From positions 57,647 through 121,646 of the forward strand of contig JABVXV010000085.1 of the NCBI GenBank assembly GCA_013365325.1: a DNA stretch of 64,000 bases, read 5' to 3'. Source of the stretch: Dipetalonema caudispina (Eukaryota > Nematoda > Chromadorea > Rhabditida > Onchocercidae). Position 1 is the first letter of the stretch, and every line of letters begins with the position of its first letter. Position numbers and translations under genes: made by a program. The notes beneath the pieces are model-generated. The model did not search any database. It had not been told where the DNA came from and saw nothing but the letters and a program-made list of their open reading frames with translations. Positions 50,657 to 62,055 of the stretch are shown in pieces.

Positions 50657-52558
50657 TCATTCCCGACGTAGATTTTCTAACCTAGCTTGTAGATCAGCGT
50701 CCGCATCCGATAATGCTGCTTGTGGTTGTCGATTTTGGTCAGCTGGCTTCAACGAACCCTGTGCTGTAGGTATTGCCGAGAGTTCCTCATTCATTTGGAT
50801 TCCTAACTCATCGAGCACCTGGAAACAAATGGAGTAAATCTCGGGGTGCTATCTTAAAGCTTCTGGAAATCACTCCATTACATATGATACAGCATGTTAT
50901 AGATAGCCATAAAACTAAGTGATTTATGCTGCGCGACGTCAAAACCTTCTTCCGCCTCAATAGAACAGAAGTAAAACTAACCCCTGAAAGAATAACTGTG
51001 ACATCCTTTTTAATAGTGAACTGTGGGTTAACAAAATAGAAAATTAGAAATCATCAAAAGCTTGCCGATTTATAACCTCTTATCAAAGTGCGAACTTCGT
51101 GAAACACTAAGTGGGTCCCACTAGATGTCTCGATATAAAAGTAAAAAAACAAAGATTCAAATAAACAGTTCAAATACACACTTTACTCAGATATACAACT
51201 AAAACAGTACCAGCAAGAATCCCAAAAAAACTACGAATTTTAATTAGAACTTATATAACTATCACAAGAACACATGGGCATCATGCACTTTTTATCTTGC
51301 ACTTCGACAATCCTCAAATCCTATCCTAGACTGCAATTAGAACTTTGAGAAAAGACAACTGAACTTATAAACTAATTGAAATGAAAATTTAGGAAAAATG
51401 GCAGAATTCATACTTGAGCAACAATTGCTTCCGTTTCCTCCTCATCACCCTCATCTGCAATGGCATCATCGACTGCTTCACCCATCATTTCTTCTTTCAT
51501 ATCCATAATTTCTGATTGCCTTTCAAATTCCATCATTATTTTCTGGATCTGTGGCAAATTTAACTGCCGATTCATGTTTTGCATTGCTCGAGTTACCCCT
51601 TTCATTGCTTGCGCCATTGCGTCTTGACTTTTCAGGGTTTGCACCTGCAAATTACTCATTTCCAACATCACTGATAGAATTCATTTAAAATGTATGAAGA
51701 ACACTGAGACGGAATGAAAACGCACAGACTTTGAGTCTAGAAATACCCTTGAAACAATCGCCATCTTTTACACACTGGTTACTATTAACAGCATCCACAT
51801 ACAATTTGATCGAAAATAATTTAGTTTCACATACTACACCTCACTTCGTATTTCAGATACAAAATTAGAGCAATTCAAAGTCTTCGAACGTAAAATTTTT
51901 GTATTCAGATCTGTAGAAAGATAATTAAGACAAAAACAATCATTAGAGACAAAAAAAGGAACATCCATAAAAGTCAAACTGATAAGTCATAATGGAATAG
52001 ATACCCTTAATGATACTGCTTGTATGTTAGCTTTCATCATGATGAATTTTTTGATGTGTCGACGAGTTCGGACAAGATCTTTTGCCATTACTTTCACTGA
52101 ATCCTGCAAAATCCATGGAACTTTTGACAAATGCTAGAAATGTTTTATTTTTAAAAATATGGAGCTATTCGACATTGCACAGACACACAACGAAATATTA
52201 ACCACTAAAACCATACTCAAGAGACTATCCTGTTCTCGCTATCCAGTTTACTCTCCTCATTTAGTGTAATAATTACTATCTTTGACTAGCCTTGAATTTA
52301 AACATTGAACGGATTTCAAAAGTTTTGAACTCCCTTGATAGTCGGTAAATACTGAAAACATTTGATGAAAAATTTAAACGTATTCCTTACTATTTGATTC
52401 ATTTTAGCCATTTTCTTAATATCAGCGATAATCTTCTTCTCCTGCACTTCGAGACGTGATCGCTCCCGATCCAATTCACGCATTGCCTTATTCAACGCTC
52501 TCTGATTTTGCCGCAACATTTCGGCAGGTGTCTTCCTTCGACCAAACAGAAACTCCAT
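50657..52558 (-). CDS. CHMP2A homologue (ESCRT-III subunit Vps2)
   Basis: Membrane-remodelling subunit acting in endosome sorting, cytokinesis and nuclear envelope sealing, disassembled by VPS4. Four exons: 52391-52558, 52005-52103, 51414-51644 and 50657-50818, 219 residues (human 222), all in phase. Starts MEFLFGRRKTPAEMLRQNQR, with basic helix 1 (MRELDRERSRLEVQEKKI) and helix 2 (VKVMAKDLVRTRRHIKKF). Then AMKGVTRAMQNMNRQLNLPQ and the acidic EAVDDAIADEGDEEETE. The last residues, ADLQARLENLRRE, form the MIM1 motif that binds the VPS4 MIT domain. An AG acceptor at 52567-52568 lies eight bases before the ATG. Confidence 0.96.
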
Positions 52559-53372
52559 CTTGCTATCTGAAATATTCCATTTAGAGCTGAAAAATTACAA
52601 AAATCATACAGAGTAGTTCCATCTGGTGCAGTACGTCGTTTTAGCAAAACTACTGCAATGTACAAGTACTTTTTGCACTTCTTACTGCACACCTGAATAA
52701 CAGATACTACTGACCATTAAATCAATCCATTTGATTTACCCATATCTCGGGTAAAGCATTATTGATGTGGAACATATTTAACAGGTTAAATCTTTCGGTC
52801 ATTTAATGCAAACTCTCTTTCTCGATATATTGCATCTCTTGAAAAATACTCATTAAAGAAAATTTCAGAAATGTTTACAAATCATCTTCGCAAGAAAAAA
52901 AAGGAGAAAAAAAAAAAAAAAAGAAAAGTAGGAAAAAAATTTTCTCAATTGCATTCTGCTCAGTATACAAATTTCTCAAGCGTACAACAATTTGAAATTT
53001 CAATTGCTAAAAGTTAAACAAGCTGATGAATCATAGAAACAATGAATCATAGCCAAAATTTTTTACTTCTTCCAAATTCAATGAAAAGTGAAAAATTTCA
53101 TCAAATGAAATCAATTGAGAAGGAATGGGATTTTTTCAAAAAAATTTCCAAAAATTGTTAAAATTTCAAAAAAATCACAAACTCATTGATTTTAACAACT
53201 ACAACTTTACACTATCATAGCAACGAACACAAACATAAACAAACAGAGTACATAAATCTGACGCGTAATGCAAATTTTCACCTCAACATTTTAAAATTGA
53301 ACATTTTAAATAAATTAAGTTGAAATTTATTCGATTGGTTCATTGCTAAGAGTTAGTTGCAAGGCTTATCGT
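52559..53372. other. short divergent promoter region
   Basis: About 0.8 kb between the start codons of CHMP2A (-) and the BTB gene (+), probably shared regulatory DNA. It contains A-rich runs at 52900-52926 and no recognised exon. Confidence 0.6.
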
Positions 53373-56134
53373 ATGGCATCATCGAAATATGGCAAAGGTC
53401 GTAGGAGTAATTGTATTGTTATCAGCAATCCAAAGGTTCTTTTTTTTTTTTTAGCAGACTTATGAAACTTTCCTGATCCAGAAATCTATGGATGAATATC
53501 AAAATTGAAAAAATAAATTGTCTTAAAGTTTAAAAAAATTCAAAAACTTGGGATAAATTTGAGACGAGTAATTGTAACATTATTTCTCATTTAAAATTTA
53601 TTATTTAATAGGAGACAAATTTAAAAAGAAAAAATTTCAGCAAATATTTCCGTTTTTTTTCCCTTTCTTCCAGCTAATTACGGTAACTATGGAAAGTAAT
53701 AAACGAATTCTAAAATTGGATGAAACTGAATTTGTTATTAACGAAGAACAAATGATTGCAACGTCTGATTTTCTTAAACGAATGCTTATTGGTGGTATTC
53801 ATCTTTCTTTTTTTTTTTCTCTCAAGCTTTTCTTGAATTTTTACAACTTTAATTGAATGTTAAACTATGAAGAAATTTACTCTATTAAATTCCAATTTTC
53901 GAAGTTTAAAATTAGACTATTTGATTGATTTCTGACCTTTGCTTTATCATTCTTATAAAAGTTTTGGATACAATAAAGGGAATAATATATTGCAAGCATG
54001 TAGAATTGAAGAGGAATAAAATTAGCTTTATTTGAAATTGAAATTAAAATTTTTTTATCAAAACAAAATTCAATAGAGAATTTCATTGCTGTCACATAAG
54101 TTTGATGATCGGATCTATTTTTGATACAATTATTGAAATGTTCGCATTTTCCTGAAATTACAGCTAAAATTCCAAAAATTTCGTCAAATTTTTCATATTT
54201 TTATCATCAGAAAATATTTTAGAGAAAAAGAATGTGATTGTGCTTGATATTTTAAAGGAAAAACAGCCATGCTTCGATACGATCGGTTTAGCGATCGCAG
54301 TCTCATTTGCAAATGGATATGCTGAAATACCACTGAATCGAGTGAAGTTTTTTTGTTCGAGAAATTTCAAAAATTCATTTAAAGTTTTGCACTTTCGATT
54401 TTCGAATTTAGCTCAAATCTGGTATACTAAATTTAAATTTTAATCTGAATTTGATTGTTTAACTTCTTAAAGATTATCAGTGCATTAGCAGCAGCAAATG
54501 CACTCGAAATGTGGGATATGCGTAAAGCAATCACCGAACAACTTTGCATATTAGCTGCTCAACCGGAAAGTGCCCCATTTGCTATTAATGTTGCTGTATG
54601 TAATTTAGAAAAAGATAAGGCAAAATATGTTGTGAAGGTTAGTTAAAATACCATTTTCATTTTTATAAATTGGATACAGTAAAGTTTAGCCTATCAGTTT
54701 GAAATTTAGATCACGAAATGCATATCATTACAGCAATCCTTGGATAAATTTGATGAAGTAATCAAGCAACGTGGCTTTCTTGTAATCAATGATTCAAGTT
54801 TCGAATTCTTCATTTCGCTTTTTATTTATGAGGTTTGCCTTCCAGTTAAAATTTGTGAAATTTCATCCAAGTGTGTACGAAATAGATCAGTTAATTAGAA
54901 TCGCAGAGTTTCATGATTGTTCAAACAAATAAGCAGTGTTTCGATAAGAGCTTATTATTCTCAACATCAAATAATTCCGCTTTTTTTTTTTTTAAATTGA
55001 TCTAATGATTAAGTAATCGATAGTTATTATAGTATGCATTTATGATTAGGAAATAAGACTTGAACGAAATTCAACGTTTTGAATTTTTAGCATTCTTCCG
55101 TAAACGAAAACCATGAAAAGCATGCAGTAGCTGAATCAGTAGTGCGGGCAATTAGAATCTGGTGCGGTAATGATGATCAACGTTATACGGTAAATTCATT
55201 TTGATAATTCAAAAAGATGGGATAATTGGAAAAACAAGAATTGAATGAGAGAATAAGAAAAAAACGGAAGATGTTGTCTTTCCTTCAGTTTGCAAAGAAC
55301 ATCCTCAGCAAATTGCGACCTTTCTGCAATCTCGATATTATCGATCATATTGAAAGATTGATTACTCCAAATCCAGCAATTCAATCGCTTCGGTTATCCT
55401 TTCCTCTTTTTTGTTTCATAGCAAAAATCATATAGATTGTATCAAGCTTTGTTTTAATAAAATTCAGGATAACAATTCAAGATTAAATCAAAAGTCTTGA
55501 GATTTTAAGTCAATAATTGTCAATAATTATTAATTACCTGTAAATTGATCAGGAAATACAACTTTTTTCTTTTCTAGGAATAAGATGGAAATGGTTAGTG
55601 ATACCGCAGCTCAACACAACACACTTCAAATGATACGCACAACTGCCGGTGAACCAATTACTGATTCAGATGAATCATTGAAATTTGGTAAATTCCGTAA
55701 ATGTTTCTATTCAAAATATTTCAACAACCATATAGAAAAAATTGGACACAAAAAAAAAATGCGAAATAGATAAAGAAAAACTCAGAACGACTCTCTATCC
55801 CTGTATCAAATTAGTTACAATACATTTAATAACAAACATTACAGAAATTTCATTATAGAAACATTCCGTCAAATTGAGCTTCCAGCAGCCAAACCGGATA
55901 CCAATGGGATTCGTCATTACTCATTCATCGTAATGTTTTCCTTTCTTTTAATTTGACAATACAGCGATCATAGTAATTCATAATTTTTGAAAATTGTTTC
56001 CAAAATATTTCCATTTGATTCAATTCTAATTAATATTACAGATAGAATTTGAAGCACCAAAAGAATTGCTTCTCTCGAATAAGCCAAAACTTATTGGCTT
56101 ACAACTTGAAGCAGTCTTGGAATGTTCGAATTAA
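53373..56134 (+). CDS. BTB/POZ-domain protein, function unknown
   Basis: Ten exons: 53373-53435, 53674-53794, 54211-54341, 54473-54637, 54734-54832, 55091-55189, 55289-55392, 55578-55687, 55859-55929 and 56042-56134, 351 residues, all in phase. Residues about 25-120 fit a BTB fold: LDETEFVINEEQMIATSDFL, NVIVLDILKE, then LNRIISALAAANALEMWDM and a Cys-ending helix. After it comes a helical BACK-like region (FAINVAVCNLEKDKAKYVV, FEVIKQRGFLVINDSSFEFF with variations) and an AVRAIRIWC-type repeat helix. No Kelch, MATH, PHR or zinc-finger part is visible. BTB-BACK proteins are often substrate adaptors for CUL3 ubiquitin ligases, but no partner or target can be inferred here. The start ATG is the first in frame and lacks a strong acceptor upstream. 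Confidence 0.75.
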
Positions 56135-56670
56135 TAAGCATAATTTGCTAAATTATTCTAATTATTTATTGTCGAAGAAAATATTGGACTTACATGTTTG
56201 ACTACTTATTCCATTGATAATACTAAAACGAAAAAAAGAAGGCTATCAGACAGATAGTAAGATTATCAGATAGATAATTATCAAACACTGTAATGTGATA
56301 TCGCTTCTTCATTATTTTTTATGGGATAATAATCGTATCACACTCTTTGATTGTACAATCATATTCATATTTTCTATTCTATTCATTAATTAAGTATAGC
56401 NNNNNNNNNNNNNNNNNNNNNNNNNNNNNNNNNNNNNNNNNNNNNNNNNNNNNNNNNNNNNNNNNNNNNNNNNNNNNNNNNNNNNNNNNNNNNNNNNNNN
56501 CTCAAAAAATATCATTCCAATTAGTATTGATTTAAACCACAAATTTTTGAATCAATAACACCTTAATTCAATTTTCATCACTTACATATTGCAATAAATT
56601 GCCAGGATCATATTTAATTGATGAAATTTATTTTCTTACTTTTCAAAACAACATATCACAGAAGTATTTG
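56135..56670. other. convergent intergenic region containing an assembly gap
   Basis: Between the ends of the BTB gene (+) and the sphingomyelin-synthase-like gene (-). No exon was recognised in the known bases; 100 bases are N. Confidence 0.6.
56401..56500. other. assembly gap (100 N)
   Basis: Exactly 100 N, the conventional placeholder for a gap of unknown size. True distance, and even adjacency, of the flanking sequence is therefore not certain. Confidence 0.99.
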
Positions 56671-59600
56671 TTACAAATGTGTCTTTATACGATGCGCATC
56701 TAATTGTTCCGCAATACAACCGGCTATCGTTCCGGCTTCTCGACTGTTCCAATTTCTGACACATTGTTTTAAACATTTCGGCCAAGGTAATGGCCATTCT
56801 ACTTCATTTCGTAAACGTCCTGACGGCACATTTATTTCCAATTCGTACATCGTCCAAAATAATAACAAACGACGATAGGCACGCGTTCGAATACGTACGT
56901 GATGTGGTAGCAGAACGAATGAATGATAGAGACTGAAAATTCCGAATTTTGATATTCTCTTTAATGATATTTGACAAAGATGAAAGAGAGTTACGTGCTG
57001 TATTCATGTATAGTAAGAATTTAAATTCAGTTTAAGTCAAGTTATTGAGTGAAGATAAGACCTGGAAATTAGAGCATGATGTTAGTAAGATGTCAATGTC
57101 AAGTCTGACCTCTGGAAATTCTGAACCATATCCAGGGAACAAAACTGGAATGCTTCTTTTTCATTCTGCATTCCAGCTAAAATTTAAAAGTTTCGAATTA
57201 AAACTGTACAGAACAAACTTTTAACCTGAAAAGGAAACTGGATAGCCAGTAAGCGATTAACACATCAACGCTATAATGTGTCCGTGATATCGATAAGCAG
57301 ATCATACCACCAATACACATCAATATTAGGCACCATCTGAAGAATGCAAAAGAATCTTCTGGAACTATTCAAGCATTATTGAAGGATTCAAAAAAGAAAT
57401 CTCAAAAAATTAGATTAAATTTGGTTTTTTTTTTTTTGCAAATTTGAAATTTGAAATTTTTTTGTTAGATTTTAAACACCTTAGTGGCCAGATGGAATGT
57501 GGTGAATAATGATTGAAATAGAATGTCGTTGTAGAAACAAATATAGTATGTCCGGAGAAGAGAAGATCGCCACAAATTAGTTTACCATTTTCAGTGACTT
57601 GTAGGCCCAGCTAAAGTATTTAAATTAATATTGAGTAATCAAAATGTGCTTGTAATAAATTCGTACCAAATGATGGTCAAGGAAATTTTAACCTTTCACT
57701 TTATTACCATTCCCTCCAAAAGAAAAAGGGAGTAATCTTAGGATCCGAAAAAGTGTTTCGATATTATTTCTAACAAAATCTGAAACAAATTCCAAATAAA
57801 GGGAAATGATCATTTATTTCTATATCAAATACGAATTAGCAATATTAATATCAAGTAAAGTTTAAAGTTTAGAGTTAACTTAATAGAAGGAAATCAAGCA
57901 AAAAAAAAAAAAAAAAAGGATATTGTTAAAACAAGGAAAATCAAAAAAAAAATAATTTCGATAATTTTGCATTTATTTTGTTAAATTTTTACTTAATTAT
58001 TTTTCAACGGTCTGTGATGAGTCACATTTAATGCAATTTCACTCTTATAATTTAAATTCACTGCTTCAGTTTAGCACTTTTTATTTTGTCATTTCTTATT
58101 TGTCATTTCATTTCCGCTTTTATCAGATCAAATTTCACCAACTGATTCATTTTATACTTTTATTTATTTTATACTTTTGTTTATTATTTATTTCGTAGTG
58201 TTTATTTAGTATATATATTTCGATAATGTAAATAAAGTATTATAAAAATATTTACTAATAATGAACTATACTTTATCTAATATCATTCATATCATTTGAA
58301 GAGCAAAAGTTAACAAGTGGACGAGAAAAAAAAAACTCACCATAATTTAAATTTATTACTGTGCAATTGAGTAAAATTATTTTAGACTTTTACATTTTTT
58401 GTTTAGCCTTTGAAAAATGCTTTCTAAAAGTTGAAACCTTAAAAGAGTGTTGTGAGAATCGTTTCAGAACACTTAATATTGTTGCGTGGTGATCTGGTTT
58501 TACACATTTACTGCAAAATTCAAATTTTTAAATAATGATGAAAATTTATGAACAAAATTTTATGAGCGAAAAATGTTTAGAGATGGCAAGAGTGTCACCA
58601 AATATCTTAAAGGATACGTAGTGATTAATTTTCCATCTCGATGAAGAAAATAAATAATTCATTTAATACAGAACAATAAGTAATCATTAGTACTAAGCAC
58701 TAATTACGGGGAAGACAAAATTGGTAACTGATGTTAAGGAGTAAAAAGTGGAATTTTTAAAATTGTGAAATCAAAGAAATTGAGAAGAGTTTTTTTTGGG
58801 AAATTTCGAATTTGTTAAATTTTGAAAATTAAAACAATAATAAGAATCAATTTGACAAATCCTTGAGAAAGACTATTTTTTAAAATGTAATCACAAAATG
58901 GAATGAATATGTGAGTATAAAAGGACAAGGTTGTGAAATCAGAACTGACAAAACTTACCGGTGATTGTCTGCGTAACTTGCCGGAATATGAGTAACAGCT
59001 AAGCAAATGGCCCGGAACGTATACAATACAGTTATAGTGAATATCAGTCGACGTAAGACGATAAATCGATACCGATGAAATACAGTGATAAATCCAAGAG
59101 CAAGAATACCTGCGATACCGGTAAGCATATCGCCGACAGCTAAAGCCCAATCTTGCTCTGGTACTATTGCAAATACCAGATCCGGTAATGCATCTCTGGA
59201 AAGATTGATTTGACTGCACCAATTATAAAATTCGAAATTTATGCTTTATGCCGAATACAATTCATTCGATGAAATATTGCTACAAGTGAACATTCATTAA
59301 CTTACAATAAAGTGTTGTGAAATTTAGAAAATTTGCATAAATTAATTGAATCGGTTAAAATCAAACCTACTGGTAACATCATGCGCTAAACAAATCACAA
59401 GTTGATTTAAAAATAATGATATAACTAGTGCTAGAAAGCAAATGAATGTTTTCAAATATTCCGGGCGATAAGTTGTTTGGAACTTTTCTGTTTTTCTTGT
59501 TTCCTCGATATTTTCTAAAAATTCATCCTTTTCTTTTTAACTTTCTTTGATTATGATCATTAATCGGTAATGAAATGATGTAAAAGTTACGAAATGAATT

Positions 59601-59849
59601 ATGAAGTTTAATTGTTTTTAAATAGTAGTTAAACGAAAACTGAAATTTATATCAAAGTTTTGAATATTGTCAAATGAAAATTATACTGCTCACACAATTA
59701 TTTACTAATATCTGAAACGAAATTTTGACTTGAAAGATTTAATAAAAAAAGAAACTTAAATCACTTTCTGCATCAGAACTATTATCGTTAATGAAAGGTA
59801 TATTACCAACAAAATTTTCATTTAGTCTTCGTTCTAATCCTTTCTGCAT
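56671..59849 (-). CDS. sphingomyelin-synthase-family enzyme
   Basis: Multi-pass membrane lipid phosphotransferase that moves a head group from a phospholipid to ceramide. Seven exons: 59765-59849, 59367-59514, 58959-59195, 58438-58510, 57480-57610, 57226-57336 and 56671-56932, 348 residues, all in phase. A short N-terminus replaces the SAM domain of human SMS1. Membrane segments: FICFLALVISLFLN, LTGIAGILALGFITVF, LIFTITVLYTFRAICLAVT, and more around the active site. The catalytic motifs are intact: CGDLLFSGHTIF and RTHYSVDVLIAYW, with the His-His-Asp triad of the family. After the last helix a cytosolic tail contains VEWPLPWP, matching the HWPFPWP block of vertebrate enzymes. Whether it makes sphingomyelin, ceramide phosphoethanolamine or neither cannot be told from these motifs. 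The start exon is the least certain part. Confidence 0.88.
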
Positions 59850-62055
59850 TTCTTACTTATTTTATACAATTAGTCGACAATTTCCAATACTGGAATTCAT
59901 TTCTTTTAAAGGAATTAATATAGATTTTTAAAAGATTTACGTAAGAAATAAGAAAAACTTTATTGAGTTACGCTGAGAAGAAGTAAAAGTTAAGTTATTT
60001 TTAAAATTTCCCTCAAATATCTTTCTTTAAATTGAAAATTTATCCTTTTAATTCCAAGAATTTAGCGCTACTACAAATAAAAATAATTTGGTTTTCATTC
60101 GATTTTCACTGAATCAAGATTTGAAAGAAAACAAAAAAAAAAAAGAAGAGCAATTTATAAGAATACCGATCTTCTTCAACTATGAGAATATAACAATAAT
60201 CAATGGAAAATTTTCCTGAGTTTTATGTTACAAGAAAAATACTTCATTTCATAATTTGCATAAAATTTGTGTGAAAAAGTTTAGTTGAGAATGTAAGAGA
60301 GAGGAATGTTGGAATTCCATCCCTAAAAGTGTAGATATGATTACGAATAGCAAAGATATAAACTTTAGAGAGAAAGAAACAGAAATGGAAATATAAAATT
60401 TGTTAATTTTTATTTTCAATTTGTAACGTTCAAAATTGCTCTTCTTTGAAGTTTTTTTACCATACAATTTTACATTTATTTAATTTATAATTATTTATTC
60501 AATATAAAAATTAAACGCAATCAAAAGTAATAATTTTAGTACAATAATATTAGGAAGAAATTAATTTTATTTGCTGCATCAATTGGAATAATAATGTTAG
60601 ATAGCTTTTAGAAATTTTTATCAATATTTCTCGAAAACTTAGAAGAGAATCTTACTTTCTATTGTTGTCATTATTTTTTCAAAAAAATAACGTATATTGA
60701 GAGTGTATCTGAAAGATTTTGTGACGGAGAGAGTATTTAATTTACTATAAAGTGGTGCTGAACACAAATTTGGCAACAAAAATGAAATAAAGGAAGGATT
60801 TATGAAGCATTTGTTGAAGAATATCCATTGATAACGATGTTAATTAAATATTGGATATTGAAAGAATGTTGTCAACGATGAGAATGATAAGGAATAATGA
60901 TTGCAATGAGATAATATTGGTTATCAAATGATAAAATGACCTTTCAACTTCATAGCTATTAAAATGAGTGCATTGATATGTTTTGCTTAATGAAATAAAT
61001 ATGAAAGACTGAAAGAATTACCACCAGAGTGTAATTTCATTCAGTACAACACGTCTTCTTATATCAATTTTGTTGGTTTTATTCCGAAATATTTCAAAAA
61101 AGAGTTTCGGTAAAAAAGTAATAGTATTACAGTATATGAGTTTTTGTTTCATTGTTTCATATTTTATACTACCAAAATGAAATGTAGAGTACTATATTTT
61201 TTTACAATAAACGCAATACTGCGTAATATATTGTAACCGTAGTACGACAAAAATATGATATTACTGTAGCACATAGTATACTGTAACACAGTATAATACT
61301 ACTGTATATAAGTGTAATATAAGATAGAAGTATAAAAAATAAAAATTGGAAGTATAAAAAAAATTAGCCTAAAATTGGATGCTACATTCGTGCATTTGAG
61401 TTACATGTCAATTCATTGAAATATTTGCTCTTTCCTTTCCTTTTTATTAGCACTTCACATTATTTCCAAACATTTTTTTTTTCAGAAATAGCTGTAAAAT
61501 ATACAACTATAACAATTATATAGCCTCATCTCGAAGAATTTCTACCTGATTCTTGCATAAATAGATAACTCTGATCTTTTCGATGAGACAAATATTTAAG
61601 CACCCAATTTGTGAAGAAAAGGAAGAAGATGTTGCGAGAAGTTGAAGGTCAACATGAATTATTCAGCTATCGAGATTAAACTTCATAGCAGTTTTAGTCA
61701 TGATGATTTGGTCTATCTTTAATCATTTAATTTACATCTTATCTTGACTGGACGTTTATTTTCTTATTATTTATTTACACCCCACATATAACGTCTATCA
61801 GTTGACAGTAAAGAACAAGATGCTCGGTTTCATTTTTCTCTTATCATTGTTTTATCATTATCCGTTGAGATTATGTTTCCATGGACATAAGAAAATGAAA
61901 TTCTATCATAGCATTTTCCTGTACCATAAAATTATCACATTAAAAAACAAAAATTATTAAAGAAAAACTAGAGATTATAATAAATTATACAAACAGCTAA
62001 CATACAAACAACAGAAAAATGAACAAAAAGGTAAGTAAAACATGGGGGGGACAAA
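59850..62055. other. AT-rich intergenic region
   Basis: Lies between the 3' end of chitin synthase and the start of the sphingomyelin-synthase-like gene, both on the minus strand. No exon was recognised. A cluster of ACTGTA/TACAGT-type inverted motifs spans about 61120-61320. Confidence 0.55.
61120..61320. repeat. cluster of TACTGT/ACAGTA inverted motifs, possible MITE remnant
   Basis: Several short motifs recur in both orientations: TACAGTAT, AATACTGC, TTACTGTAG, TATACTGT, ACAGTATA and TACTGTATA. TATACTGT-AAC-ACAGTATA (61277-61295) is a perfect 8-bp inverted repeat. The density is unlike the rest of the window. No transposase or clear terminal repeats were seen. Confidence 0.4.

Noticed and set aside
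58815..59222. 135-codon minus-strand ORF
   Set aside because: Shifted frame over the third exon of the sphingomyelin-synthase-like gene; the correct frame carries the membrane helices.
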